Below, one piece after another: positions 15,692 through 22,791 of a stretch of DNA of 36,843 nucleotides. Where the stretch lies: positions 1 to 36,843 of the forward strand of contig CAKZTD010000040.1 in assembly GCA_937921595.1 (NCBI GenBank), written 5' to 3'. The DNA is from an uncultured Saprospiraceae bacterium. GTDB taxonomy: Bacteria; Bacteroidota; Bacteroidia; Chitinophagales; Saprospiraceae. Each line of letters opens with the position of its first letter. Position 1 is the first letter of the stretch. The position numbers and the translations under genes are program-made. The notes under the pieces were generated by a model. The model had not been told where the DNA came from. It searched no databases and worked only from the letters and a program-made list of their open reading frames with translations.

Positions 15692-18541
15692 TTAAGAAAC
15701 CAAGTATTCCTTAGGACTCTTGCCAAATCGTTCCTTAAATTTTGTAGTGAAATATGCGGCACTTTCGATTCCAATTTCATATCGAATTTCGGAAACGGTA
15801 GAAAATTGTCGATCCTGAAATAATTGATATGCTCTTTGCAATCTTATTTCTAGAATAAAACTTACTGGAGAAAGACCTGTAAGTTTTTTGATGATTCTGG
15901 TCAGTTGTCTTTGGCTGTAACCAATCTGTTTTGCCAAATCGGGAACTTTGAAATGTGGATCATGGATGTATTTCATGACAATTTCTTCTGCATGTTTTAA
16001 CAATTGATGATCAACGGTTTCTGGCTGATTCTGTTCTTTATCTTCTTTTTGAAAACGATCTCTTTCTTGTTTGTTTTTGAGAAGATTATTTATTCGAGCG
16101 AGTAATTCTCTGGAGTTAAAAGGCTTAGTGATGTAATCATCAATGCCCAAGCTGAGTCCTTTTAACTTGTCTTTTTCAAGACTACTTGCTGTCAGCATGA
16201 TGAAAGGTGTTTGTCTGAGTTGATCATTTTTACTAATGATAGATCGAAGTTCAAAACCATTCATCTCTGGCATCATCACATCAGAAGTTATAAGATCAAA
16301 TTGGGTATTGTTTATTTTTTGAATAGCTTCTCTACCATTTGCTGCAGTTTGTATATCGTAGTAAGGAGATAATATTTTTAATAAAAAATCTGACATTTCC
16401 TCGTTGTCTTCGACGATTAATATTTTTGCCTTTCGATCATTAATCAAAACAGCATGGTAAGGGATTGGTTGGCCTTGTTTTTCTATTAATTTATTGATGA
16501 AGTTTTCCTCTTTATCAATGATCTCATTGATCGGCGTATTGTGTTTTACTTCTTTTAAAGGAATCTCTAAAGTGAAAACACTTCCTTTGTTTACTTCACT
16601 GCTGGCTTTGAGCTCTCCCCCAAATAAGAGTGCTAGTTCTTTTGAAAGTGCTAAACCGATACCAGTTCCTCCTGCTTTTTTTCCGTGTTCACTCTGATAA
16701 AAACGATTAAAAATTTGCTCTAAATCTTTCTCAGAAATTCCAAGTCCAGAATCAATTACTTTTATGCTTAAGAATTTTGAGTCTGTTTTTTTACGATTGA
16801 TTTCCATGTGAATGGATCCACCATCATTAGAAAATTTAACCGCATTGGAAAGTAGGTTGCTTAAGATTTTTTCAAATTTTTCAACATCCAAAGATACCTT
16901 CAGGTATTGAGGGAGGTCAAAGTGTTGACTAAAATCAATTTTTCGTTTTTTTGTAAGTGTCTGAAAAGATTGAAAAATACGACTAGTCAATTGACTTAAT
17001 AAAACAGGCGTTTCTTTTAGTTCGAGTTGTCCAGCTTCCAGTTTTGAAAGATCAAGAATCTCTTTAATCAGCCTTAGTAATTTTTTACTATTATTATGAG
17101 CGAGTAGTAGATTGTCATCCGAAGATTTTAATAAAGCTTCTTCGAGTGGCGTGATAATCATGGAGAGAGGAGTCTTTAATTCATGTGAGATATTAGCGAA
17201 AAAATTGGTCTTTAATTCATCAAGCATTTGTAGTGCTTCGGTTTCGGTTTTTTTCTTTTCTAAAGCGAGTAATGCTTCTTGTTTTTTTCTTTTTTGATGA
17301 TAATAATATCTTTGGAAAACAGCAGTGATTGCAAGGAGTAAGAGGATGCCGCCGATGAGTAATTTGTTTCGATTATTTTTTTGACGCTCAATAGTCAATT
17401 GTTGTTGTGCTAATTCAGTCTCTTTTTCTTTTGCATTATATTTTGCTTCCAGTTCGGAGCTGATCGCAAGACTTTTTTCATTGACCAAGGAGTCTCCCAT
17501 GTCTCTGGAAGTTTTTAAATACTCAAAAGCCTTAGCATGGTTTTTCTGATCAGCATAAAGAAGGGCCAGATTGTTATACGTTTGCTTTTCCTCTTCTCTG
17601 AATTTGGATTTTTTAGAAAGAGCAATAGCTGCTTCGTAATGTTCAATAGCTTTTGCTTGATCATTTAATCTGTAGTATATTTTCCCTAAGGAACTGTGAG
17701 CTGTTGCCATTTTTGTTTTATGACCAACTTGAGTAACCAGTATTAATGCTTCGGAATAATAGGGGAGTGCTCCTTCGTAATTTTTATTAGCCATCATCAG
17801 AGACCCAATATTCATACTTACACTAGCTACACCTTGGACATTATTGTTTTTAGTATGAATATCTAAGGATCGTAAAAAATAACCCATTGCGAGGCTATCA
17901 TTTTTTGCCCTTCTGCCAAGATTCATTAGCGTCATCGCTGCGCTTTTCATTTGATTACTCTCTTCGTATATTTTTAATGCTTTGGTCAAATATTCTAAGG
18001 CAAGGTTATCTTTTTTTTGCTTGTAGAGCATATTACCAATATTGTTGTAAACATTGGCATTTTTTTCTGGGAAAGCACTTTGGTCATAAGCTTTAGTTGC
18101 TTCGATATAATAAATCATTGCGGTATCAAAAATGCCAAGACTGCTGTAAGTATTTCCCAAAGCTGTACTATGAGAGCCGGTCCATCTCCAGTTTTTATTT
18201 TTGGAAGCAAGAGATAATCCTATTTTTCCAAGAGCTAAAGCATAGTCCATATTGCCTTGCATTCGGGAAATTACACTAAGTGTATACAGTGCTTTGATTT
18301 CACCTTTTGTGTAAGCAATACGTTTTGCTAATTCTAAAGATTGCTGCCCATATTTTTCAGCCTCTTTGAGATTGATGTTTCGATAATAAGAAGCAATACT
18401 ATTAGTGAGGTCAACCTTTCCTGTATCGGTTTCTTCTGTTTGTAATTCAAGGATTAAAGAATCGATTTTAGAAGAAGACTGTCCAAAAGAAAATAGAGGG
18501 AGCATTATAAACAGTAAATTGGTTATCAGGAGGTTTTTCAT
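15692..18541 (-). CDS. TPR-containing hybrid sensor histidine kinase with receiver and AraC output domain
   Basis: A 949-residue one-protein two-component system. The order is: signal peptide (MKNLLITNLLFIMLPLFSFG); a run of TPR repeats at about 30-370 (ATALGNTYSSLGIFDTAMIY, NIGNMLYKQKKDNLALEYL); one transmembrane helix at about 394-413; HisKA with H453 in ANISHELKTPLSM; HATPase_c with N-box LSNLLSNAVKFSNDGG near 556, DSGLGIS, and GGTGIGLALS; a receiver with ILIVEDNEEMS and phospho-acceptor D754 in SDVMMPEMNG, then the Lys of DDYITKPF; and a C-terminal AraC HTH (about 850-949, LAKQIGYSQRQLTRIIKKLT and the RFGKSPKEYL end). All catalytic residues are present. Periplasmic TPRs would sense a protein or peptide signal. 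It converges on the motor-like cluster, so its target is not evident from position. Confidence 0.95.
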   Translation of the reverse strand: MKNLLITNLLFIMLPLFSFGQSSSKIDSLILELQTEETDTGKVDLTNSIASYYRNINLKEAEKYGQQSLELAKRIAYTKGEIKALYTLSVISRMQGNMDYALALGKIGLSLASKNKNWRWTGSHSTALGNTYSSLGIFDTAMIYYIEATKAYDQSAFPEKNANVYNNIGNMLYKQKKDNLALEYLTKALKIYEESNQMKSAAMTLMNLGRRAKNDSLAMGYFLRSLDIHTKNNNVQGVASVSMNIGSLMMANKNYEGALPYYSEALILVTQVGHKTKMATAHSSLGKIYYRLNDQAKAIEHYEAAIALSKKSKFREEEKQTYNNLALLYADQKNHAKAFEYLKTSRDMGDSLVNEKSLAISSELEAKYNAKEKETELAQQQLTIERQKNNRNKLLIGGILLLLAITAVFQRYYYHQKRKKQEALLALEKKKTETEALQMLDELKTNFFANISHELKTPLSMIITPLEEALLKSSDDNLLLAHNNSKKLLRLIKEILDLSKLEAGQLELKETPVLLSQLTSRIFQSFQTLTKKRKIDFSQHFDLPQYLKVSLDVEKFEKILSNLLSNAVKFSNDGGSIHMEINRKKTDSKFLSIKVIDSGLGISEKDLEQIFNRFYQSEHGKKAGGTGIGLALSKELALLFGGELKASSEVNKGSVFTLEIPLKEVKHNTPINEIIDKEENFINKLIEKQGQPIPYHAVLINDRKAKILIVEDNEEMSDFLLKILSPYYDIQTAANGREAIQKINNTQFDLITSDVMMPEMNGFELRSIISKNDQLRQTPFIMLTASSLEKDKLKGLSLGIDDYITKPFNSRELLARINNLLKNKQERDRFQKEDKEQNQPETVDHQLLKHAEEIVMKYIHDPHFKVPDLAKQIGYSQRQLTRIIKKLTGLSPVSFILEIRLQRAYQLFQDRQFSTVSEIRYEIGIESAAYFTTKFKERFGKSPKEYLVS

Positions 18542-18561
18542 ATGGTTTTAATTGCTAACAT

Positions 18562-18577
18562 CTACTACATGTTGTAG
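18562..18577. promoter_or_regulatory. 16-bp near-palindrome upstream of the hybrid kinase gene
   Basis: CTACTACATGTTGTAG is palindromic except for one central-flank pair. It lies 21-36 bases upstream of the kinase start codon, where an operator for autoregulation would be expected. The binding protein is unknown. Confidence 0.35.
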
Positions 18578-19053
18578 CTGGGGTTGATTACTTATATCAA
18601 AATGGCAAAAAAAAGTAAGAAAATGGCGAAAATGGAGTATTAATCTTTAAGAGAGGAGCTAATTTGGCTAAATTGCTTAAAGGGGCATATAAAATGACTA
18701 TAAATTGTTAAATGGCTAAAATGAGTAAACCTTTGTCCAAATATAGCATGATGGGAACTCAATTTTACCTGCATCTTTGCTACAGATAGAATGGGCATAT
18801 AGGGTTCATTGTATTTGCGAAATTGAAAATACTTGTATTGAACGGCAAAGTTTATAATTTAGACCATGCTAAATGGTCTAAAAAATAAACTTAAACCCTT
18901 CTTTGTATAAAGGCTTTCAGGTTCCCTATAAAAGCTATTTCGCAAACAGTGTGTTCTGTATCCATTCTTATCTACAAATCGATCAACGCAATTAGGTGAA
19001 TTATAATCCGATGACCTTAAATTACAAATGAAGAGTGTTATTAGCTTCTCATA

Positions 19054-19082
19054 TCTGAGCAACCGGCAAGGCCGGTCTCAGA
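19054..19082 (+). other. Strong compound hairpin
   Basis: TCTGAG (19054-19059) pairs with CTCAGA (19077-19082), and inside it ACCGGC (19062-19067) pairs with GCCGGT (19071-19076). There is a 2-base bulge and an AAG loop. This GC-rich fold stands out in AT-rich flanks. Confidence 0.65.
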
Positions 19083-19151
19083 AGTTTTCTAAAGGAATGC
19101 TGATCTTACAAAATTTTTAATCGAATTTTAATATTTTCTCCCTTATAATGA

Positions 19152-19182
19152 GGCCCTGGAATTTCCTGGGGCCTTTTTTATA
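19152..19182 (+). terminator. Plus-strand intrinsic terminator without an assigned gene
   Basis: AGGCCC and GGGCCT pair around a loop of about 12 bases that can pair further, and TTTTTT follows directly on the plus strand. The minus-strand side lacks a T-run, so it does not look designed for clpP. Confidence 0.75.
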
Positions 19183-19215
19183 TCCATATTCAGTTCATAT
19201 TTGTATTCGAATAAG

Positions 19216-19920
19216 TTAGCTGATGTCTTTTTTCTCTTTGACCAAGACTTCATCTACTAAGCCATAAGTTTTGGCTTCTTTTGACCTGAACCAATGATCA
19301 CGATCGCAATCTGTTTCAATTTGTTCATAAGTTTGGCCAGTGTTATCACTGAGAATATTATACAACTCTGATTGCAATTCTTTGAATAATTTATAATTGA
19401 TTTCCATATCTGAAACCTGTCCTTGCATACCACCTGAAGGTTGATGAATCATAACACGACCATGTTGCAAACAGGTGCGTTTTCCTTTGGTACCTGAGGA
19501 TAAAATAACGGAAGCCATAGAGGCTGCAATACCTGTGCAAATGGTTCCGATTTCAGGAGAAATGAATTGCATGGTATCGTAAATTCCAAGCCCTGCGGTA
19601 ACAGATCCTCCAGGGCAGTTGATGTAAATTTGAACATCTCTTTTTGAATCCAATGAATCCATAAAAAGTAATTGGGCTTGTATGACATTAGCTACATAAT
19701 CGTCGATGGCAACGCCTAGAAAAATAATTCGATCCATCATCAATCTAGAGAAAACATCCATTTGGGCGACATTCATTTGGCGCTCTTCAATAACGCTAGG
19801 TGTGAAGTTATTGAGATGCCAGTTGTTTACATGTGTTTTTTGAATATAGTCTTCGGTACTTGCAGAAGATCTGTTTAGGTGTTTAGTACTGTACTTGAGA
19901 AATTCTTTTTTGTAATTCAT
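19216..19920 (-). CDS. clpP: ATP-dependent Clp protease proteolytic subunit
   Basis: A 234-residue ClpP with a complete catalytic triad: S134 in TGIAASMAS, H159 in VMIHQPSGG and D208 in CDRDHWF. Other conserved features are the RIIFLGVAIDD strand, INCPGGSVTAGLGIYDTMQF (oxyanion hole and substrate strand) and KEAKTYGLVDEV at the C-terminus. The protein is a serine peptidase that forms a double-heptamer barrel fed by ClpX-type ATPases. Its N-terminal stretch before the conserved core is about 45 residues, so the mature enzyme is probably generated by autoprocessing or the true start lies further in. Neither clpX nor tig is adjacent, unlike the frequent tig-clpP-clpX order, so this may be an unlinked or second copy. 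Confidence 0.95.
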   Translation of the reverse strand: MNYKKEFLKYSTKHLNRSSASTEDYIQKTHVNNWHLNNFTPSVIEERQMNVAQMDVFSRLMMDRIIFLGVAIDDYVANVIQAQLLFMDSLDSKRDVQIYINCPGGSVTAGLGIYDTMQFISPEIGTICTGIAASMASVILSSGTKGKRTCLQHGRVMIHQPSGGMQGQVSDMEINYKLFKELQSELYNILSDNTGQTYEQIETDCDRDHWFRSKEAKTYGLVDEVLVKEKKDIS

Positions 19921-20083
19921 AATATTAAATGCTTGAGAAAAGGCATAGCTCTGCCATTACCAATTCTTGTTGATTAAGAAATAGATTTTAAATAGGTTCT
20001 AAGAAAAATTAGAAATTGATGCTTATGAAATCATGAGTCCATCGGTAAAAATTAAAGAAAGGAAGTAGTCTTTTATTTTTTGT

Positions 20084-20242
20084 CTAGAAGTATCTTTTTA
20101 GAATAGATTTTATTTTTTGAAAAAAAGAAATAGGCTTAGGTGTTTCGATTATAATCCATCGTTCCACCTGTTCAAAAGAAACTTCTAAAGGCATCTTTCG
20201 AATTGCCTGAAAGGTCTGCCTGATATTAATTTTTCTGTTCAT
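20084..20242 (-). CDS. 52-residue protein downstream of the ECF sigma factor
   Basis: A short reading frame: ATG 20242, stop TAG at 20084, 52 residues beginning MNRKINIRQTFQAIRKMPLE. It starts only 16 bases after the sigma factor stop, so it is almost certainly in the same transcript. The centre MPLEVSFEQVERWI followed by a Pro/Lys/Phe-rich tail (PKPISFFQKIKSILKRYF) looks like a short interaction helix plus basic amphipathic tail. I recall similar 'P-x-E-V-S-x-E-x-V' segments at the start of proteins encoded beside Bacteroidota ECF sigma genes, but this is memory, not a search. No transmembrane helix is evident. A role as a small anti-sigma or sigma-binding protein is plausible but unproven. 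Confidence 0.65.
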   Translation of the reverse strand: MNRKINIRQTFQAIRKMPLEVSFEQVERWIIIETPKPISFFQKIKSILKRYF

Positions 20243-20258
20243 GATCAATTAAGTTTAC

Positions 20259-20807
20259 TTAAAGTAAAATAGAAGCATAAGCTGCCATCGTTGCAGAGAA
20301 AGAAGTTTTCTTAGGTTGATCACTTAATTGTTTTCTCAAGATTTGCCTCGCTCGACTGATACGAGTTTTGGTTGCTGATTCACTACTCTCTTGGAGTTCG
20401 CCAATTTCCCGAATGCTAAAACCACTGACCTCAAAAAGGAGTAGCGCTTCCTGTTGTTTTGAAGGGAGTTTTTCAATCGCTTGTAGTAGGTAGTGAATGT
20501 CCAAAGCGACTTCCGGACTTGGAACCTTTGACTCTAATTGCTCTAAGAGGCAATCGTTCCAAGTACCTTGGTGTTTTGCTTGACGTTTTTTATTACGGAC
20601 CAGATTATTGACAATGCCGATAAGGTAGGAGAGGAGTCGGTTTTTATCTCGGATATTATCGAAGCTTTTTAAAGTCGCAAGAATGGCTTCCTGAACTAAA
20701 TCCTCGGTTTCCAAAATACCGAAAGCCTTGCTTCGACAATAACGAACGAATGGCTCATGTATCTCTTTGTATTTTTCCAGGAATGCCTGGTGTGAATCAT
20801 TTTTCAT
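20259..20807 (-). CDS. ECF-type RNA polymerase sigma factor
   Basis: A 182-residue sigma-70 family protein from ATG 20807; a GTG at 20828 would add seven residues. Region 2 includes TEDLVQEAILATLKSFDNI and LSYLIGIVNNLVRNKKRQ, covering the -10 recognition and melting helices. Region 4 carries IEKLPSKQQEALLLFEVSGF, SIREIGELQESSESATKTRI and SRARQILRKQL, the -35 recognition helix-turn-helix. No region 3 is present, which is typical of the ECF group. Upstream on the same strand is a 99-residue acidic protein (50-base gap) and downstream a 52-residue protein (16-base gap), likely one operon. No recognisable FecR or transmembrane anti-sigma gene accompanies it, so control may involve the small proteins. 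Confidence 0.92.
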   Translation of the reverse strand: MKNDSHQAFLEKYKEIHEPFVRYCRSKAFGILETEDLVQEAILATLKSFDNIRDKNRLLSYLIGIVNNLVRNKKRQAKHQGTWNDCLLEQLESKVPSPEVALDIHYLLQAIEKLPSKQQEALLLFEVSGFSIREIGELQESSESATKTRISRARQILRKQLSDQPKKTSFSATMAAYASILL

Positions 20808-20856
20808 AATGTTAGAATTGTGGTTCACTTATATAGTAACATGAGTAAGGAAAAGG

Positions 20857-21156
20857 TTACATCAAAGGTTCGTCTTCTTGATCATTCTCTGAATAAGGCA
20901 TAATCGAATCTTCAATGACAATATCATAAGCGTCTTCGATTTCAGAACTGTTTCCAATTTCGTAACAAACCTTAATTTGATCGTTATTAATTGGAGATCC
21001 CATAACCTCTTCTCCAATTATTACTTCGTCCAATTTATAGGGGTGATTAGGAGAAAGTGCGTCATCATTAAAAAGAAAACCTATGTTCGGAGCATCGTTT
21101 TCAAGAAAACTAGCGTAATGGGGAACGGAAGGATTGTTGTGAGGTGCTTTTTTCAT
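20857..21156 (-). CDS. Small acidic hypothetical protein
   Basis: A 99-residue frame from ATG 21156 (MKKAPHNNPSVPHYASFLEN); the upstream frame to 21222 would add 22 residues that look like leader sequence. The protein is strongly acidic, especially its C-terminus (SENDQEDEPLM), with no signal peptide, transmembrane helix or cysteine pattern. I do not recognise a family. It precedes the ECF sigma gene by 50 bases on the same strand, so it may be co-transcribed and could be a regulatory partner. Composition is protein-like, but a spurious frame cannot be ruled out. Confidence 0.5.
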   Translation of the reverse strand: MKKAPHNNPSVPHYASFLENDAPNIGFLFNDDALSPNHPYKLDEVIIGEEVMGSPINNDQIKVCYEIGNSSEIEDAYDIVIEDSIMPYSENDQEDEPLM

Positions 21157-21523
21157 GATAATACATTTTTTAAATGTTATTGGACTAAATCTGCCTAGCC
21201 CGTGAACAGCTAGATTAAACATAGCTCTTTATGTTTTTTAAGATAAAAACAATTGTGTAGATTTACAAATTCGAAGTATTTGATAGGCGTTCAAAATTGT
21301 GAAATTTATGTCTGATATTAGCCAGAAACTAAATTAATGAAGCGTTAAACCATGTAAGGGAATAAAATATAGCATGATTCCTGTAGTTTTATAAAAGGTT
21401 CACGAATTATTAACTTTTCTGATCAAACAAACTGCTAACTTGTCTTGTTGTTCATAGGGAATAAGTTTTTAGGCTAAATTTTACCCGTCATTTAGTATTT
21501 TTAATTTTCAACCTGTATCTATA
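21157..21523. promoter_or_regulatory. Divergent gene-free region with TTAAACC/TGTAAGGG motif
   Basis: No gene is visible between the acidic protein (minus) and the START protein (plus). TTAAACCATGTAAGGG at 21345-21360 closely resembles TTAAACCCTTGTAGGGG at 12425, also upstream of an exported protein gene. It is a candidate promoter element. Confidence 0.35.
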
Positions 21524-22153
21524 ATGAAATTAATTTTCACCATATTTCTTCTTCCATGTTTTATGTTGTTTTCTAATCAGGAATTAGCAGTAGAGCAATT
21601 CTATGAGTTAGATTGGAAATTGAAAAAAGAAAAAAATGGTATTCAAGTTTTTACAAGAGACCTGATCAATTCAAACCTAAAGGAAGTTAAGATTATTATG
21701 TCTATTAGAAAGACTACGATGCCTAAGATTATAGAATTGCTAAATCAATCAGATCTCTATCAAAAATGGATGTATAAATGTTCAGAATCGAGAATGGTGG
21801 AGGAAAAGAATGAATTAGAATCTGTTTCTTATTATAAATTTGATTTTCCTTGGCCATTGAGTGATCGAGAAGCCTATTTGAAATCTGTTATTAGAAAAGA
21901 TGAATACAAAAACCGGTGGATTGTTACAACGACTTCAGTTACTGGTTATGGGGAGGAGAAAGACGATATCGTATTGATGAAAGATCATTTTAATCAATGG
22001 GAATTTCATGAAAAAGAAAATAATCAAATTGATCTTATCTATTATCTAAAAACAAACCCTGGGGGAAATATTCCTGATTGGTTAGTTAATCTTGCCGTTG
22101 ATAAAGGTCCTACCAATTCTTTGGGCAACTTCAGATCTATTTTAGAACAATAA
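21524..22153 (+). CDS. Exported START-domain (lipid-transfer-like) protein
   Basis: A 209-residue protein with a short N-terminal hydrophobic segment (MKLIFTIFLLPCFMLFSNQE) that reads as a signal peptide. The rest matches the START/Bet v1-like lipid-binding fold: DWKLKKEKNGIQVFTRD at the first strand, the KYxKWM-like QKWMYKCSESRMVEE, the PWPLSDREAYL turn that is a common bacterial START signature, and the C-terminal helix region NPGGNIPDWLVNLAVDKGPT. Length fits a single-domain START protein. It probably binds a lipid or hydrophobic molecule in the envelope; the ligand is unknown. It stands alone between the sigma operon and the DyP operon. Confidence 0.82.
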   Translation: MKLIFTIFLLPCFMLFSNQELAVEQFYELDWKLKKEKNGIQVFTRDLINSNLKEVKIIMSIRKTTMPKIIELLNQSDLYQKWMYKCSESRMVEEKNELESVSYYKFDFPWPLSDREAYLKSVIRKDEYKNRWIVTTTSVTGYGEEKDDIVLMKDHFNQWEFHEKENNQIDLIYYLKTNPGGNIPDWLVNLAVDKGPTNSLGNFRSILEQ

Positions 22154-22178
22154 AAAACGCAGCAGTTTTGCAACTGCT
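22152..22178 (-). terminator. Minus-strand intrinsic terminator at the end of the kinase downstream region
   Basis: AGCAGTT (22161-22167) and AACTGCT (22172-22178) form a 7-bp stem. On the minus strand it is followed by GCG and TTTTTT. It touches the START gene's stop codon, so the hairpin may serve both directions. Confidence 0.7.
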
Positions 22179-22448
22179 ACGACTTTGAACATTACACTTT
22201 TTTCTAGTGTAGAGAGATAGATAGAAGAGTTTAGCAATTTAGGGATTGCACTTATCTTCTGAGAGAGAAAGAAGAATCTGAATGTTTTTTGGGGCGTATG
22301 AAAAATTTTAATTGCTTGTCATACTTTAATACAGGGTTACAAATTTCTTCTTTTTTAAAACATAATTCTTTAGGTCAAATGACCTTGAGTGTCCTAGTTT
22401 TTATGTTTCTGTAAAACTTTTTATAATGACTCCGTTTTTCTGAATACA

Positions 22449-22476
22449 CACCCACTAATCGATAGATTAATGGGTG
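22449..22476. repeat. 12-bp inverted repeat
   Basis: CACCCACTAATC (22449-22460) pairs with GATTAATGGGTG (22465-22476) except at one position, with loop GATA. No T-run follows on either strand, so it is more likely an RNA stem or protein-binding site than a terminator. Confidence 0.55.
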
Positions 22477-22728
22477 CGACTATTCAAAATAAGGGAGAAG
22501 TATTTGTTTTAAATTTGTTTGGATAATGTCTTTGAAGACTACTTAATTGCTCAAAAAGGTAGGTTCAAAAAGCAGAATCAAACAAGGTTTTTGACAAACT
22601 TCAGTATGCTTAAACCGTATATATCTCAATTTGAATACAAACGAGACTTCCTCGGTTGTTTAATCTTCCCTTTTATTGAATTGTTAATAACAATATCCCT
22701 AGTTTTCTTGGTAATCTTTAGTCGGAAT

Positions 22729-22756
22729 GTACGAATGACTGGTTTGGCTGTACGAA
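22729..22756 (-). promoter_or_regulatory. Tandem repeat site A, 21-bp period (candidate LytTR operator)
   Basis: Two GTACGAA half-sites start at 22729 and 22750, exactly 21 bp apart. On the minus strand they read TTCGTACA. The site begins 36 bases beyond the kinase stop and matches site B near the response regulator. Direct repeats about two helical turns apart are the known architecture of LytTR-family binding sites. Confidence 0.45.
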
Positions 22757-22791
22757 CGAAAGTGTCTACACATAAGCGTGTATTTTACGTT

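Larger units (their letters stand above)
18720..19182 (+). ncRNA. Candidate structured non-coding RNA ending in an intrinsic terminator
   Basis: The 674-base gap between the hybrid kinase and clpP contains no convincing gene on either strand, yet a classic plus-strand terminator closes it although no plus-strand gene precedes. Upstream lie a perfect 9-bp hairpin (18858-18866 with 18874-18882) and a compound 6+6-bp hairpin (19054-19082). The sequence does not show hallmarks of tmRNA, RNase P RNA or SRP RNA, and I recognised no riboswitch. The 5' end is unknown; the stated start is only a guess. Confidence 0.35.
22154..22791 (-). other. Gene-free region downstream of the LytS-type kinase, possible regulated non-coding transcript
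   Basis: About 640 bases contain no convincing coding region. A 114-codon plus-strand frame needs a TTG start and runs into the kinase gene. On the minus strand, in order, are the tandem 21-bp-period repeat (22729-22756), an inverted repeat (22449-22476) and an intrinsic terminator (22152-22178). That order is what a regulated small RNA or long 3' UTR would look like. Confidence 0.4.

Noticed and set aside
18859-19062. 67-codon minus-strand frame between the hybrid kinase and clpP
   Set aside because: It lies across two hairpins in an otherwise gene-free, RNA-like region and shows no protein features.
19054-19082. TPP riboswitch, suggested by a CTGAGA-like string on the minus strand
   Set aside because: The rest of the conserved TPP core, such as ACCTGATCTGG, is absent, and no thiamine gene lies nearby.
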